The notes under the pieces are model-generated. The model was not told the DNA's origin, searched no databases, and saw only the letters and a list, made by a program, of their open reading frames with translations. From contig NC_009379.1 in the NCBI RefSeq assembly GCF_000016345.1, positions 558,001-622,000 on the forward strand: 64,000 nucleotides of DNA, written 5' to 3'. Below, piece after piece: positions 32,124 to 41,279 of the stretch (within the stretch, counting starts at the first letter, position 1; every line of letters begins with the position of its first letter). Position numbers and translations under genes: made by a program. Source of the DNA: Polynucleobacter asymbioticus QLW-P1DMWA-1. GTDB taxonomy: Bacteria; Pseudomonadota; Gammaproteobacteria; Burkholderiales; Burkholderiaceae.

Positions 32124-32531
32124 ATGTTGGCTACTAAACCATACTTAACTCAAGCGGACGCTCAAAAGATTTTGGATGCAGCAAATAAATATGCTGCTGA
32201 AAAAAATTGGGCAGTGACTATTGCTGTTTGTGATGATGGTGGCCACGTATTGGGTTTAATTCGTCGTGATGGTTGTGCTCCAGTGTCAGCTTACATTGCT
32301 CAAGAAAAAGCGCGCACTGCTGCAATGGGTAAACGCGAAAGCCGTGTTTACGAAGAAATTATTAATAACGGACGTACATCCTTTTTATCCGTGCCACATA
32401 TTTCAGGCATGTTAGAGGGTGGAGTCAATATCGAGGTAAATGGGTTTACCATCGGCGCAGTCGGCGTTTCCGGCGTTAAATCGACCGAAGATGCTGAGAC
32501 CGCTAAGGCCGGCATTGCGGCCATTCTGTAA
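32124..32531 (+). CDS. GlcG/HbpS-family heme-binding-like protein
   Basis: The 135-residue protein is a single HbpS/GlcG (DUF336) domain, with KNWAVTIAVCDDGGHVLGLIRRDG-type N-terminal strands and the C-terminal glycine-rich segment GFTIGAVGVSGV. GlcG is encoded in glycolate operons, and related domains bind heme or tetrapyrroles; its enzymatic role is unsettled. It follows the aminotransferase by 132 bases, with no clear terminator between, so it probably belongs to the same regulon. Confidence 0.85.
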   Translation: MLATKPYLTQADAQKILDAANKYAAEKNWAVTIAVCDDGGHVLGLIRRDGCAPVSAYIAQEKARTAAMGKRESRVYEEIINNGRTSFLSVPHISGMLEGGVNIEVNGFTIGAVGVSGVKSTEDAETAKAGIAAIL

Positions 32532-32537
32532 GTTACC

Positions 32538-33959
32538 TTGACAAATACTGCTACTGAAATAACTTCTACTACAGGGGCTGGCGATCAAGCTACCCCTAGT
32601 GATAACACTCCAGCAACAATCACCTTTGCTGATTTTGGCTTAGACCCGAAAATTCAAAAAGCGGTTGCTGAACAGGGTTACAGCATACCGACTCCGATTC
32701 AAGCGCAATCTATTCCGCACGTGTTGGCGGGAAGCGATTTGATGGGCGCCGCCCAAACAGGTACTGGTAAAACCGCAGCCTTTGTATTGCCGATCATTCA
32801 ACAGATTCTGCGTCACGCTAGCAATAGCGCCTCACCAGCACGCCATCCAATTCGCGCACTCGTACTGACACCAACGCGAGAGTTGGCAGTGCAGGTAGCA
32901 GAGAATGCGGCGAGCTACTCCAAACATACTGATTTGCGCGCTGCAGTTGTTTATGGCGGCGTGGATATGAAAGAGCAAGTAGCCATACTGCGTAATGGCG
33001 TAGAGATTTTGATTGCTACCCCAGGACGATTGTTAGATCACATTGGCTCTAAGGTGGCCAATTTATCCCAGGTTGAAATCTTGGTATTGGATGAAGCAGA
33101 TCGCATGTTGGATATGGGCTTTTTGCCTGACTTGCAGCGCATCATCGATTTAATTCCAGCGCAAAGACAAACATTGTTGTTCTCTGCGACTTTCTCCCCA
33201 GAGATTAAGAAGCTAGCACAAAGCTATTTACGTACTCCGGTAACGGTTGAAGTGGCTCGTCAAAATGCCGCTGCTGATACTGTAAAGCAAGTAGTGCATA
33301 TGGTGTCTTCAGGCGATAAGCAACGCGCAATTGTGAAAGTACTAGAAGCGCGCACGCGTCTAGGCTTGTCTCGACAATGCATCATCTTTACCAATAGCCG
33401 TTTGGGTTGCGCTAAGTTAGCGCGTGCCTTAGAGCGCGATGGTATTAAAGCAGGTGCAATTCATGGAGATAAGAGTCAGGGTGAGCGTACTTTAACTTTG
33501 GATGCTTTTAAATCCGGCGCAATCGAAGCTTTGGTAGCAACCGATGTTGCTGCTCGCGGTTTGGATATTCCTGATATGCCTTGCGTTATTAATCACGAAC
33601 TTCCTTATAACGCTGAAGATTTTATTCACCGTATCGGACGCACTGGTCGTGCTGGTAGTAAAGGTGATGCGATTGCTTTGGTTGATGCGAGCGAGAAACG
33701 CTTGCTCGATGATATTGAAAAGTTAATGAAGCGTAAGTTAGATGTGAAGCCATTGCCTGAAGGAGCTCCCTCATCCAGTCGCCCATCATCAAGTGCTGCA
33801 CCAACCAAAATGTCTGACCCTTTCTTCTATATGCCTTATGAGCCTGGCGCTGCTCCTGCAGATTCTGCTGGAGCTACAAAGACTGAAGAGAAAAAAGCCG
33901 GCATCACGCCTGCTAAGCCAGCAGTCGGCGCCCTATTAGGCGGCTTTAAAAAGAAATAA
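32538..33959 (+). CDS. rhlE: DEAD-box RNA helicase, RhlE type
   Basis: The 473-residue protein has all DEAD-box motifs: Q motif (GYSIPTPIQ), I AQTGTGKT, Ia PTRELA, II DEAD (in VLDEADRMLDMGF), III SAT, V ATDVAARGLDIP and VI HRIGRTGRAG. A low-complexity Ser/Pro/Ala tail ends in basic GGFKKK. It unwinds RNA in ribosome assembly or decay. The start is TTG 32538, only 6 bases after the GlcG stop, with AAGTTACC before it, so read-through from the glyoxylate unit is likely. Confidence 0.93.
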   Translation: MTNTATEITSTTGAGDQATPSDNTPATITFADFGLDPKIQKAVAEQGYSIPTPIQAQSIPHVLAGSDLMGAAQTGTGKTAAFVLPIIQQILRHASNSASPARHPIRALVLTPTRELAVQVAENAASYSKHTDLRAAVVYGGVDMKEQVAILRNGVEILIATPGRLLDHIGSKVANLSQVEILVLDEADRMLDMGFLPDLQRIIDLIPAQRQTLLFSATFSPEIKKLAQSYLRTPVTVEVARQNAAADTVKQVVHMVSSGDKQRAIVKVLEARTRLGLSRQCIIFTNSRLGCAKLARALERDGIKAGAIHGDKSQGERTLTLDAFKSGAIEALVATDVAARGLDIPDMPCVINHELPYNAEDFIHRIGRTGRAGSKGDAIALVDASEKRLLDDIEKLMKRKLDVKPLPEGAPSSSRPSSSAAPTKMSDPFFYMPYEPGAAPADSAGATKTEEKKAGITPAKPAVGALLGGFKKK

Positions 33960-33969
33960 TCTAGTTGTA

Positions 33970-34920
33970 TTAACTGTTCCATGCGCGAGTGGCTGCTAAT
34001 AGCCACTCAGCCAGGGTAGTACTCTTGCCATCAGGCAAGCCACTCAGTTCTAAATGGGTAGCAGCCTTTCGTAATTCTAAAAGTGCATGCTGACTGTCTT
34101 GAACTTGAATCTGAGTAGCGAGCGTTTGTTTACTCAATTTTTCTCCATACTCATCAAGCACCAGAGGCAGATGCCGATAGCTAGGCCTGTGGTAACCCAA
34201 TACATTTTGTAGGTGCAATTGTCGGGCGGTATTGCCCAGCAAATCCTCGCCTCGAACAATATGAGTAATGCCTTGTAATGCATCGTCGACGACAACGGCT
34301 AATTGGTATGTAAATATTCCGTCACCACGACGTAAAACAAAGTCACCCACTTGCTGATTCAGATTTTGGCTTTGAGCCCCCATTGATAGGTCATCAAATT
34401 TAATATTTGTATTTTTAGGAAGTGCAATGCGCCAAGCGCTATGGCTCTGACTGATGTCCTGTATTGCATAGGAAAAAGGGGTTTCTGGTCTGCAGGTTCC
34501 CGGATAGACAATTTCTTGATGACGGGGGGTTTCAATTCCCAGCTCAGAAAGGGCTTTTGCAATCGTTTGCCTAGTGCAGGTGCATGGATATAGGTATTTG
34601 AGCTTATTTAAGCGTTCTAAAGCCGCTTGGTAGAGCTGCTTTCGCTCAGATTGATAGATCGGCTCCTCATCCCAAACAAGGCCGCAGGCGAGCAATTGGG
34701 ACTGAATTTGCTCCGCGGATCCCGGAACGTTTCTTGGGGTATCTAAATCCTCCATCCGAAGGAGCCATTTCCCTCCATTTTTACGGGCATCTAACCAGCT
34801 TCCAAGCGCGGCAACCAGCGATCCAGCATGGAGCGGGCCGGTGGGTGAGGGGGCAAATCGCCCGCGATAGCCGCCGGCTGGGGGTGGAAGGTTTTTAGAT
34901 GTAGACACAGCTAAAATCAT
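33970..34920 (-). CDS. gluQ: Glutamyl-Q tRNA(Asp) synthetase
   Basis: The 316-residue protein is a truncated glutamyl-tRNA synthetase that glutamylates queuosine in tRNA-Asp. It has the HIGH-like motif in RFAPSPTGPLHAGSL and the KMSKS-like EKLSKQ, zinc ligands CTC and YPGTC, and lacks the anticodon-binding half. The start codon lies only 3 bases from the divergent dnaE start; a GTG at 34908 is an alternative start. It complements queG elsewhere in the window. Confidence 0.93.
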   Translation of the reverse strand: MILAVSTSKNLPPPAGGYRGRFAPSPTGPLHAGSLVAALGSWLDARKNGGKWLLRMEDLDTPRNVPGSAEQIQSQLLACGLVWDEEPIYQSERKQLYQAALERLNKLKYLYPCTCTRQTIAKALSELGIETPRHQEIVYPGTCRPETPFSYAIQDISQSHSAWRIALPKNTNIKFDDLSMGAQSQNLNQQVGDFVLRRGDGIFTYQLAVVVDDALQGITHIVRGEDLLGNTARQLHLQNVLGYHRPSYRHLPLVLDEYGEKLSKQTLATQIQVQDSQHALLELRKAATHLELSGLPDGKSTTLAEWLLAATRAWNS

Positions 34921-34923
34921 CTC

Positions 34924-37900
34924 ATGGCTTCACCCCGTTTTGTACATCTACGCATTCATTCCGAGTTTTCAATTACGGATGGAGTCGTTCGTATTGACGA
35001 TGCGGTAGCTACAGCTGTAAAAGATGAAATGGGCGCCTTGGCCCTAACGGACTTAAGCAATTTATTTGGCTTGGTGCGCTTTTATACGGCTGCCCGATCA
35101 GGAGGTATTAAACCCATCGCTGGCGCCGATGTTTGGGTCAGTAACCCACAGGATCCTGATCAACCCCATCGTCTATTGTTATTGGTTCAAAACCATTCGG
35201 GTTATTTAAATCTTTGCCAACTTTTAAGCAAGGCTTCACTTGATAACCAATCTCGCGGTCGGGCTGAGGTCGACTTAGCCTGGTTTAGTGAACCAGCAGC
35301 TAAAGCCGAAGATAAAGCAGCCAAGAGAACAATGGCCTATGGTTTGATTGCACTGTCAGCTGCACGTAACGGTGAAGTGGGTGCAGCTTTATTGGCCGAT
35401 CAAGAAGACATGGCTAAAGCTGCTGCACTGAGATTGGAGAAGTTATTTCCTAAATCGTTTTACATTGAAATTCAGCGTGGCGGGCACCCTCAGGATGAAA
35501 AGCATCTTCAGTTAGCATGCCACCTCGCTAGTGAATTAAAGTTGCCTGTAGTAGCAACACATCCTGTGCAATTTATGCAAAGAAGCGACTTCATTGCCCA
35601 TGAGGCACGGGTCTGTATTGCTGAAGGTGAGTTGCTTGGAAATCCTCGCCGTCAAAAGAAATTTAATGATGAGCAATATTTCTTGACGCAGGAGGAGATG
35701 GAAAAGCGTTTCGCTGATTTACCAGCCGCTATAGCTAACTCGGTAGAAATTGCTAAGCGTTGTAATCTTTCTTTAGTGTTGGGGCAGCCACGTTTACCGG
35801 ACTTCCCGACACCTCCAGGCATTACGCTCGATGATTACTTGCTACAGCAATCTGAAGTTGGTCTAGAGCGTCACATGGAGAAAAACTTTCCAGACCCAGA
35901 AGAGCGTGCCAAAGAAATGTCCCGCTACCATGACCGCTTAGTCTTTGAGGTCAAGACGATTTCTCAGATGGGTTTCCCGGGTTATTTTCTGATCGTGGCG
36001 GACTTCATTAACTGGGCTAAAAATAATGGTGTTCCAGTTGGCCCAGGTCGTGGATCAGGTGCTGGTTCTTTAGTGGCGTATTCCTTGGGTATTACCGACT
36101 TAGATCCCCTGCGTTACAACTTACTGTTTGAGCGCTTCTTAAATCCTGAGCGGGTATCCATGCCCGACTTCGATATCGATTTTTGTCAGCACGGGCGCGA
36201 TCGGGTCATTCAATACGTTAAAGACAAATACGGTAAAGACGCGGTTAGCCAGATTGCTACCTTCGGAACCATGGCGGCGAGAGCTGCAATTCGTGACGTT
36301 GGTCGCGTATTGGAGCAGGGTTATAACTTTGTTGACGGTATCGCTAAGTTGGTACCGAATAAGCCAGGTCAATATATGACTATTGAAATGGCTAAAAAAG
36401 AAGAGAAGCAATTAGCCGAGCGCGAAAAGAATGAAGATGAAGTGCGTCAATTACTTTCTTTGGCGCAGCAGTTAGAGGGTATGACTCGTAACGTGGGCAT
36501 GCATGCTGGTGGAGTATTGATTGCTCCCGGTCGTTTAACAGATTTTTGCCCACTCTATACGCAAGAAAGTAAAGATCAAGATAGTAGCTCTGTAATCAGT
36601 CAGTTTGATAAGGATGATGTCGAAGCCATCGGATTAGTGAAGTTCGACTTCTTGGGTTTAACAACCCTCACCATCTTGGCCGCAGCAGAGCGCTGGATTA
36701 AAGCCCTCCATGCTGATCGCAAGGATTGGGATATCGGCGAGATTCCACTGGATGATGAAAAGGCGTTTGACGTACTTAAAAAGGCAAATACCGTTGCTGT
36801 ATTCCAGCTGGAAAGCCGCGGCATGCAAGGCATGCTTCGCGAAGCAAAGCCAGACCGCTTTGAAGACATTATTGCGTTGGTTGCTTTGTATCGCCCAGGC
36901 CCAATGGATCTCATCCCAGACTTTATTGAGCGTAAGCATGGACGTCAAAAAGTAGAGTATCCGGATCCTCGTATTGAGCCAGTGTTGCGTGAGACCTACG
37001 GCATCATGGTCTATCAAGAGCAGGTGATGCAAATGGCACAGATGATTGGCGGCTACTCATTGGGTGGCGCTGACATGTTGCGTCGTGCGATGGGTAAGAA
37101 AAAGCCAGAAGAAATGGCGCAGCATCGCAAGATTTTTAGTGATGGTGCAAAAGCGGGCGGTATCTCTGAAGCTAAAGCGAACGAGATTTATGACTTGATG
37201 GAGCGTTTTGCTGGGTATGGATTTAATAAATCCCATGCTGCTGCATATGCCTTGTTAGCCTATCAAACCGCTTGGCTAAAAGCGTATTACCCAGCTGAAT
37301 TTATGGCTGCCAACTTATCGCTAGCAATGGATGACACCGATAAGGTGAAAATTCTGTATGACGATTGTTTGGTGAATCAAATCCGCGTGTTCTCGCCTGA
37401 TATCAATACCGGTGTTTATGAGTTCACTCCACTTCGCGCTCCTGATGCGACACCTGATAGCCCAATTAGTCATATTCGTTACGGACTGGGTGCTGTTCGC
37501 GGAACCGGTGAGGCTGCAATTGAATCGATAGTTAAAGCCCGAGAAGCGGATGGACCGTTTAAAGACTTGTTTGATTTTTGCGCACGGGTAGATCGCCGAC
37601 AAGTGAATCGACGCGCGATTGAAGCGCTCATGCGTGCAGGCGCATTCGATAGCCTTTACCGAGATTCCGTTCCAGCTGGTGGCAATCTTTATGATATTCG
37701 TTCTACCTTGTTGGCATCTTTGGCTAGAGCCATTGAAGCTGCTGAACAAGCAGAGGCCTCCATTCATCAAGTGAGTTTATTTGAAGTGGCTGGTGAAGAG
37801 CATCGACACCTACCTGAGTTAGTGCGTGAGCCTATATGGTCAGAGAAGAAACGACTCCAGGAAGAAAAGGCTTCATTAGGCCTATGCTTAACCGGGCATA

Positions 37901-38538
37901 TGTTTGATGCTTATCGAGATGAGACGGCGCATTTCATTCGCCAACCTTTATCCAAATTGGTCGAAGGTAAAGACCAGTTAGTCGCAGGCATCATTACTTC
38001 TGCACGCATGCTTACAGGTCAACGTGGACGAATGATGATTGCTACGATTGATGATGGTACTGCCGCCGTAGAGGTCACTCTGTATAGCGAAGTCTATGAA
38101 CCCAACCGCTCTTGGCTCAAGGAAGATGAGCTATTAATTGCCAAGGTAAACGTCTCCCCCGATAAGTTTTCGGGTGGCATGAGAATTGTTTCCGAAGCAG
38201 TGATGGATATCACGGGTGCTCGAATGCGTTTTGCGCGCAATATCCATGTCTGCCTTGATCCCGCAATTGATATCAGAATGTTGCGTAGTCAAATTGGACC
38301 TTATTTAATGGCTAATCGTGCGCGCGATCCAAGGCAGGGTGCGCCTTTTGCAACGCCGGGTTCAAATGAGGGTGTTAAAGGCTTAATGCTGACTGCTGCT
38401 GTGACTACTAGTGGCGGGGCTTGCTTAATGCAGTTTCCCGAAGAGATGCGCATATATCCCGACGATGCGTGCTTGCATAGCCTACATCAATTATTAGCTT
38501 CCAAACAGAGTAATGCGGTAGAGGTTCAATACCACTAA
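34924..38538 (+). CDS. dnaE: DNA polymerase III alpha subunit
   Basis: The 1204-residue replicative polymerase has an N-terminal PHP domain (HLRIHSEFSITDGVVRIDDA), the catalytic aspartates in MPDFDIDFCQHGRDRV, the palm/fingers segments (VALYRPGPMDLIP, GYGFNKSHAAAYALLAYQTA), a helix-hairpin-helix (about 850) and an OB domain (about 1000-1075; AGIITSARMLTGQRG). Length is slightly above the E. coli protein. Its ATG is 3 bases from gluQ, so its promoter must lie inside gluQ. Confidence 0.97.
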   Translation: MASPRFVHLRIHSEFSITDGVVRIDDAVATAVKDEMGALALTDLSNLFGLVRFYTAARSGGIKPIAGADVWVSNPQDPDQPHRLLLLVQNHSGYLNLCQLLSKASLDNQSRGRAEVDLAWFSEPAAKAEDKAAKRTMAYGLIALSAARNGEVGAALLADQEDMAKAAALRLEKLFPKSFYIEIQRGGHPQDEKHLQLACHLASELKLPVVATHPVQFMQRSDFIAHEARVCIAEGELLGNPRRQKKFNDEQYFLTQEEMEKRFADLPAAIANSVEIAKRCNLSLVLGQPRLPDFPTPPGITLDDYLLQQSEVGLERHMEKNFPDPEERAKEMSRYHDRLVFEVKTISQMGFPGYFLIVADFINWAKNNGVPVGPGRGSGAGSLVAYSLGITDLDPLRYNLLFERFLNPERVSMPDFDIDFCQHGRDRVIQYVKDKYGKDAVSQIATFGTMAARAAIRDVGRVLEQGYNFVDGIAKLVPNKPGQYMTIEMAKKEEKQLAEREKNEDEVRQLLSLAQQLEGMTRNVGMHAGGVLIAPGRLTDFCPLYTQESKDQDSSSVISQFDKDDVEAIGLVKFDFLGLTTLTILAAAERWIKALHADRKDWDIGEIPLDDEKAFDVLKKANTVAVFQLESRGMQGMLREAKPDRFEDIIALVALYRPGPMDLIPDFIERKHGRQKVEYPDPRIEPVLRETYGIMVYQEQVMQMAQMIGGYSLGGADMLRRAMGKKKPEEMAQHRKIFSDGAKAGGISEAKANEIYDLMERFAGYGFNKSHAAAYALLAYQTAWLKAYYPAEFMAANLSLAMDDTDKVKILYDDCLVNQIRVFSPDINTGVYEFTPLRAPDATPDSPISHIRYGLGAVRGTGEAAIESIVKAREADGPFKDLFDFCARVDRRQVNRRAIEALMRAGAFDSLYRDSVPAGGNLYDIRSTLLASLARAIEAAEQAEASIHQVSLFEVAGEEHRHLPELVREPIWSEKKRLQEEKASLGLCLTGHMFDAYRDETAHFIRQPLSKLVEGKDQLVAGIITSARMLTGQRGRMMIATIDDGTAAVEVTLYSEVYEPNRSWLKEDELLIAKVNVSPDKFSGGMRIVSEAVMDITGARMRFARNIHVCLDPAIDIRMLRSQIGPYLMANRARDPRQGAPFATPGSNEGVKGLMLTAAVTTSGGACLMQFPEEMRIYPDDACLHSLHQLLASKQSNAVEVQYH

Positions 38539-38559
38539 AAGATTGGCGGCAGCACTTGC

Positions 38560-39726
38560 TTATTGTTGGTTGAGCGCTTGTTCAATCGCCTGGATTACCT
38601 GATTCGGCTCCAATAAATCCAAGCATTCGCTATGACTATCAGCGCGATCTAAACATCCAGCCTGACGACAGGGAACGCATGCTCCTGGCCCTTGCAAGAT
38701 AGTGACGTTACCTACAGTTTGTGAGCGTGCACGCAATTGATAAGGTTGTTTACCAATAAACCCATTCGGCCATGGCCCGAAATTAGTGGGCGGAGTGGCA
38801 CCAAACAAAGCAATGGTGGGTATATTGCAGGCGGCAGCCAAATGCGTAATTGAGGTATCCACTCCTACATAAAGCGCCGCGCCGCGTAGCAAAGAACCTG
38901 CCTGAGGAAGGGATAATCTTCCAGCGCTATCAAGCACCTGTTTTTGCACACTCTCATCGAGTAGTGACAAGATGTCTTGATTTAAGGCAAGGTCTTGCTT
39001 GGCCGGCGAAGCACTTAAAACGACCTGAAAGCCTCGTTGCACCAGCCAAGTTATTAATTGTTGCCAGTGAGCTAAAGGCCAGCGCTTGTATGCTGTTAAT
39101 GGACCCGGATGAATAACTACATAAGGCTGGGTAAGCTCGTTGGTAATGACTGGGGTCAAAGCCTCACCTACAGGCGGTGTTACTGAAATGGGTTTACTGA
39201 AAAGCGCTTCCGGATTTTTAAAAAATACTTCTAGTAAGCGTAATTTTTCAGTGATGACATGTTGTGAAAAGTAATCTACACCGACTGTATGTATGGAGAT
39301 CCATTTTTTCCATGCATTTTGCTTTTGCGTTTTATCTCTTTTGGCCTGATCCTGCGTATCTTTACCTTGAGGATGTCCGCCTAATACCCCAACGCGTCTG
39401 AATGCTGCTACTAAGCCATAAAGGTAAGCGCGATCGCTGGGTTGTGTGACAAAGGCCAGGTCATAACGTTGGAATAGGCGATTAAACAGAGAAAGGTATT
39501 CACCAAGGCTAGGGCGGTCAGAGGTTTCAATCAATTGGGCGATATCGGGATTGCCCTTAAGCATATCCAGCTTGCCTTTGTAGCCCAAAAAATGAAACTC
39601 AGCATCAGGCCATAGTTCACGTGCCTTGCTAATGAGCGGAGTAGTGACCAACACATCGCCAATTTGCCGTGTGGCAATGAATAAGACTTTTTTAGGCTTA
39701 AAGGATGAAAAGCGAGTCATAGTCAA
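38560..39726 (-). CDS. Glycosyltransferase family 9 (LPS heptosyltransferase-like)
   Basis: The 388-residue protein has the GT9 layout: N-terminal KKVLFIATRQIGDVLVTTPL and C-terminal nucleotide-sugar site YVGVDTSITHLAAACNIPTI plus ALFGATPPTNFGPWP. It is most like RfaQ/WaaQ-type heptosyltransferases adding ADP-heptose to the lipopolysaccharide core at the inner membrane. Its start overlaps the next gene's stop by 4 bases; three glycosyltransferase genes form one unit. Confidence 0.85.
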   Translation of the reverse strand: MTMTRFSSFKPKKVLFIATRQIGDVLVTTPLISKARELWPDAEFHFLGYKGKLDMLKGNPDIAQLIETSDRPSLGEYLSLFNRLFQRYDLAFVTQPSDRAYLYGLVAAFRRVGVLGGHPQGKDTQDQAKRDKTQKQNAWKKWISIHTVGVDYFSQHVITEKLRLLEVFFKNPEALFSKPISVTPPVGEALTPVITNELTQPYVVIHPGPLTAYKRWPLAHWQQLITWLVQRGFQVVLSASPAKQDLALNQDILSLLDESVQKQVLDSAGRLSLPQAGSLLRGAALYVGVDTSITHLAAACNIPTIALFGATPPTNFGPWPNGFIGKQPYQLRARSQTVGNVTILQGPGACVPCRQAGCLDRADSHSECLDLLEPNQVIQAIEQALNQQ

Positions 39727-40511
39727 TTTACCGAGCGTGCTTTGGCTAGAATTTTTTCACGGACACGCTTAGCATTTTCGGCCGCATTGCTTTGATCATG
39801 TATTTGATGAAATAGGTGGAATACTTCAGTTGCCCATGAACCAGATTTACGAATGATGTGATTACGCTGTAAACGAAATACAAAGTCAGCATCTTCATGA
39901 CCCCAGCCAGTCATAGTTTCATCAAAGCCATGAATAGCTTTTGCGTCGGCTTTCCAGCAGGCCATATTGCATCCCTTAATGCGCCTCCATACAAACTTTT
40001 TGTAATGCCGCCAAACACCATCACCTAGTTTGATTTTGAGAGGCCAGTATTTATTAATGCCGCCATTCACTCTGTGCCCCAAGAGCTTCGCCATAAGGCT
40101 TTGGAAGTTCCAGCTTGGCCACTGTAGCAATTGTTGCGTGAGAGATTCACTTAAAAGAACCCTGCTGCCGGTGACCAGGTAGCCCTTTTGAGCAAGCGCT
40201 CGGTGGCGAGCGACAAAGTCAGGTTGTACCAGACAATCACCATCTAAAAAAACTAAATAGTCACCGTGAGCGGCTGCAATCGCTTGGTTCAGAATGATTG
40301 TTTTTCGAAACCCTAGGTCCTCTTGCCAAAGATGGGTAATGGGCACTGGGAAAGCAGTTTTCATCGAATCGATTAGCTCTTTAGTCTCTTTTCCAGAACC
40401 GTCATCAGCAATGATGATTTCGAAATCAAGATCACCTTGTGTAGCCAGAGATTCTAGGCAGAGCTTTAAAGCTTGCGGCCAGTTGTAAGTGGCCAGCAGA
40501 ATCGAAATCAT
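39723..40511 (-). CDS. Glycosyltransferase family 2
   Basis: The 262-residue GT-A enzyme shows LLATYNWPQALKLCLESL at the N-terminus, nucleotide-binding IIIADDGS and FLDGDCLV (DxD-like), and the C-terminal galactosyltransferase-like GWGHEDADFVFRL. It probably adds a hexose to the LPS core or a surface glycan. It overlaps both neighbours by 4 bases, so the three genes are translationally coupled. Confidence 0.85.
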   Translation of the reverse strand: MISILLATYNWPQALKLCLESLATQGDLDFEIIIADDGSGKETKELIDSMKTAFPVPITHLWQEDLGFRKTIILNQAIAAAHGDYLVFLDGDCLVQPDFVARHRALAQKGYLVTGSRVLLSESLTQQLLQWPSWNFQSLMAKLLGHRVNGGINKYWPLKIKLGDGVWRHYKKFVWRRIKGCNMACWKADAKAIHGFDETMTGWGHEDADFVFRLQRNHIIRKSGSWATEVFHLFHQIHDQSNAAENAKRVREKILAKARSVN

Positions 40512-41269
40512 TTACCTGCTTCCTGATGTAAATGCCAAAGCTTCATATAGCGATAGTAAGTACCTTGCCCATTGGAGATGGCTAATGCAAAACCTTGAGT
40601 GCCATCCAAGAATCCAGCGCGAATAACGTAAGTCCGTAAGAATGCCCAAATACCATGTAAAACGGCCTTTAAGGGGCTGCTGGTTTTACCCTTGGCAAAT
40701 GCTTGCTCAGCTGATGCAGTGGAATAGCGATCAAGTTTTTGCAAGACTTGGGAGAAGTTCATAAAGCTAAAGTGCAGGAGGGGGTTTTTGAGTCTGGCAA
40801 CTTGCCCCTGAGGAATCAGGCGTTCATGGACCAAGTCATCTGAAAAGTGGGCGCTTCCCCGCTTGAAGAGTCGGTCTACATAATCGGGGCTCCAGCCAGA
40901 ATGCCTGATGAAGCGACCGCAGTACCAAGATAGTCTGGGTATAGCAAAGCAATCCACATGGGCGTTATGGTGAATAGCCGTCTGAATCTCGGATCTGAGG
41001 GCCGGTGTAAGTCGCTCGTCAGCATCCAGGGATAAAACCCAATCCCCAGTAGCAAGCTCCAGGGCGCGGTTCTTTTGGGGCCCAAAACCAGGCCAATCGG
41101 TGGGCTGAGCTATTAAAGCACCGTATTTTTGGGCGATTTCGAGGGTGCGATCTGCACTATTGGTATCAACAACCACGATCTGCCGGGCAATCCCCTCCAG
41201 AGAGGCTAAACAATCCTCAAGATTGACCTCTTCATTGCGGGTGATGAGTATGACGGATAAGGTGGGCAT
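40508..41269 (-). CDS. Glycosyltransferase family 2, WaaE/KdtX-like
   Basis: The 253-residue protein opens [20 protein letters not shown] with [15 protein letters not shown] and the metal motif [10 protein letters not shown]. The [20 protein letters not shown] stretch is typical of the WaaE/KdtX LPS core beta-glucosyltransferases. First gene of the three-gene unit. Its start lies 10 bases from the divergent msbA start. Confidence 0.87.
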   Translation of the reverse strand: MPTLSVILITRNEEVNLEDCLASLEGIARQIVVVDTNSADRTLEIAQKYGALIAQPTDWPGFGPQKNRALELATGDWVLSLDADERLTPALRSEIQTAIHHNAHVDCFAIPRLSWYCGRFIRHSGWSPDYVDRLFKRGSAHFSDDLVHERLIPQGQVARLKNPLLHFSFMNFSQVLQKLDRYSTASAEQAFAKGKTSSPLKAVLHGIWAFLRTYVIRAGFLDGTQGFALAISNGQGTYYRYMKLWHLHQEAGK

Positions 41270-41279
41270 AATTCATTAT

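Noticed and set aside
37321-37770. 149-codon frame antisense to dnaE
   Set aside because: Lies wholly within well-conserved dnaE and has no supporting features.
41145-41279. Longer msbA with 45 extra N-terminal residues
   Set aside because: The extra stretch is antisense to the start of the glycosyltransferase gene, and ATG 41280 gives the normal MsbA start.
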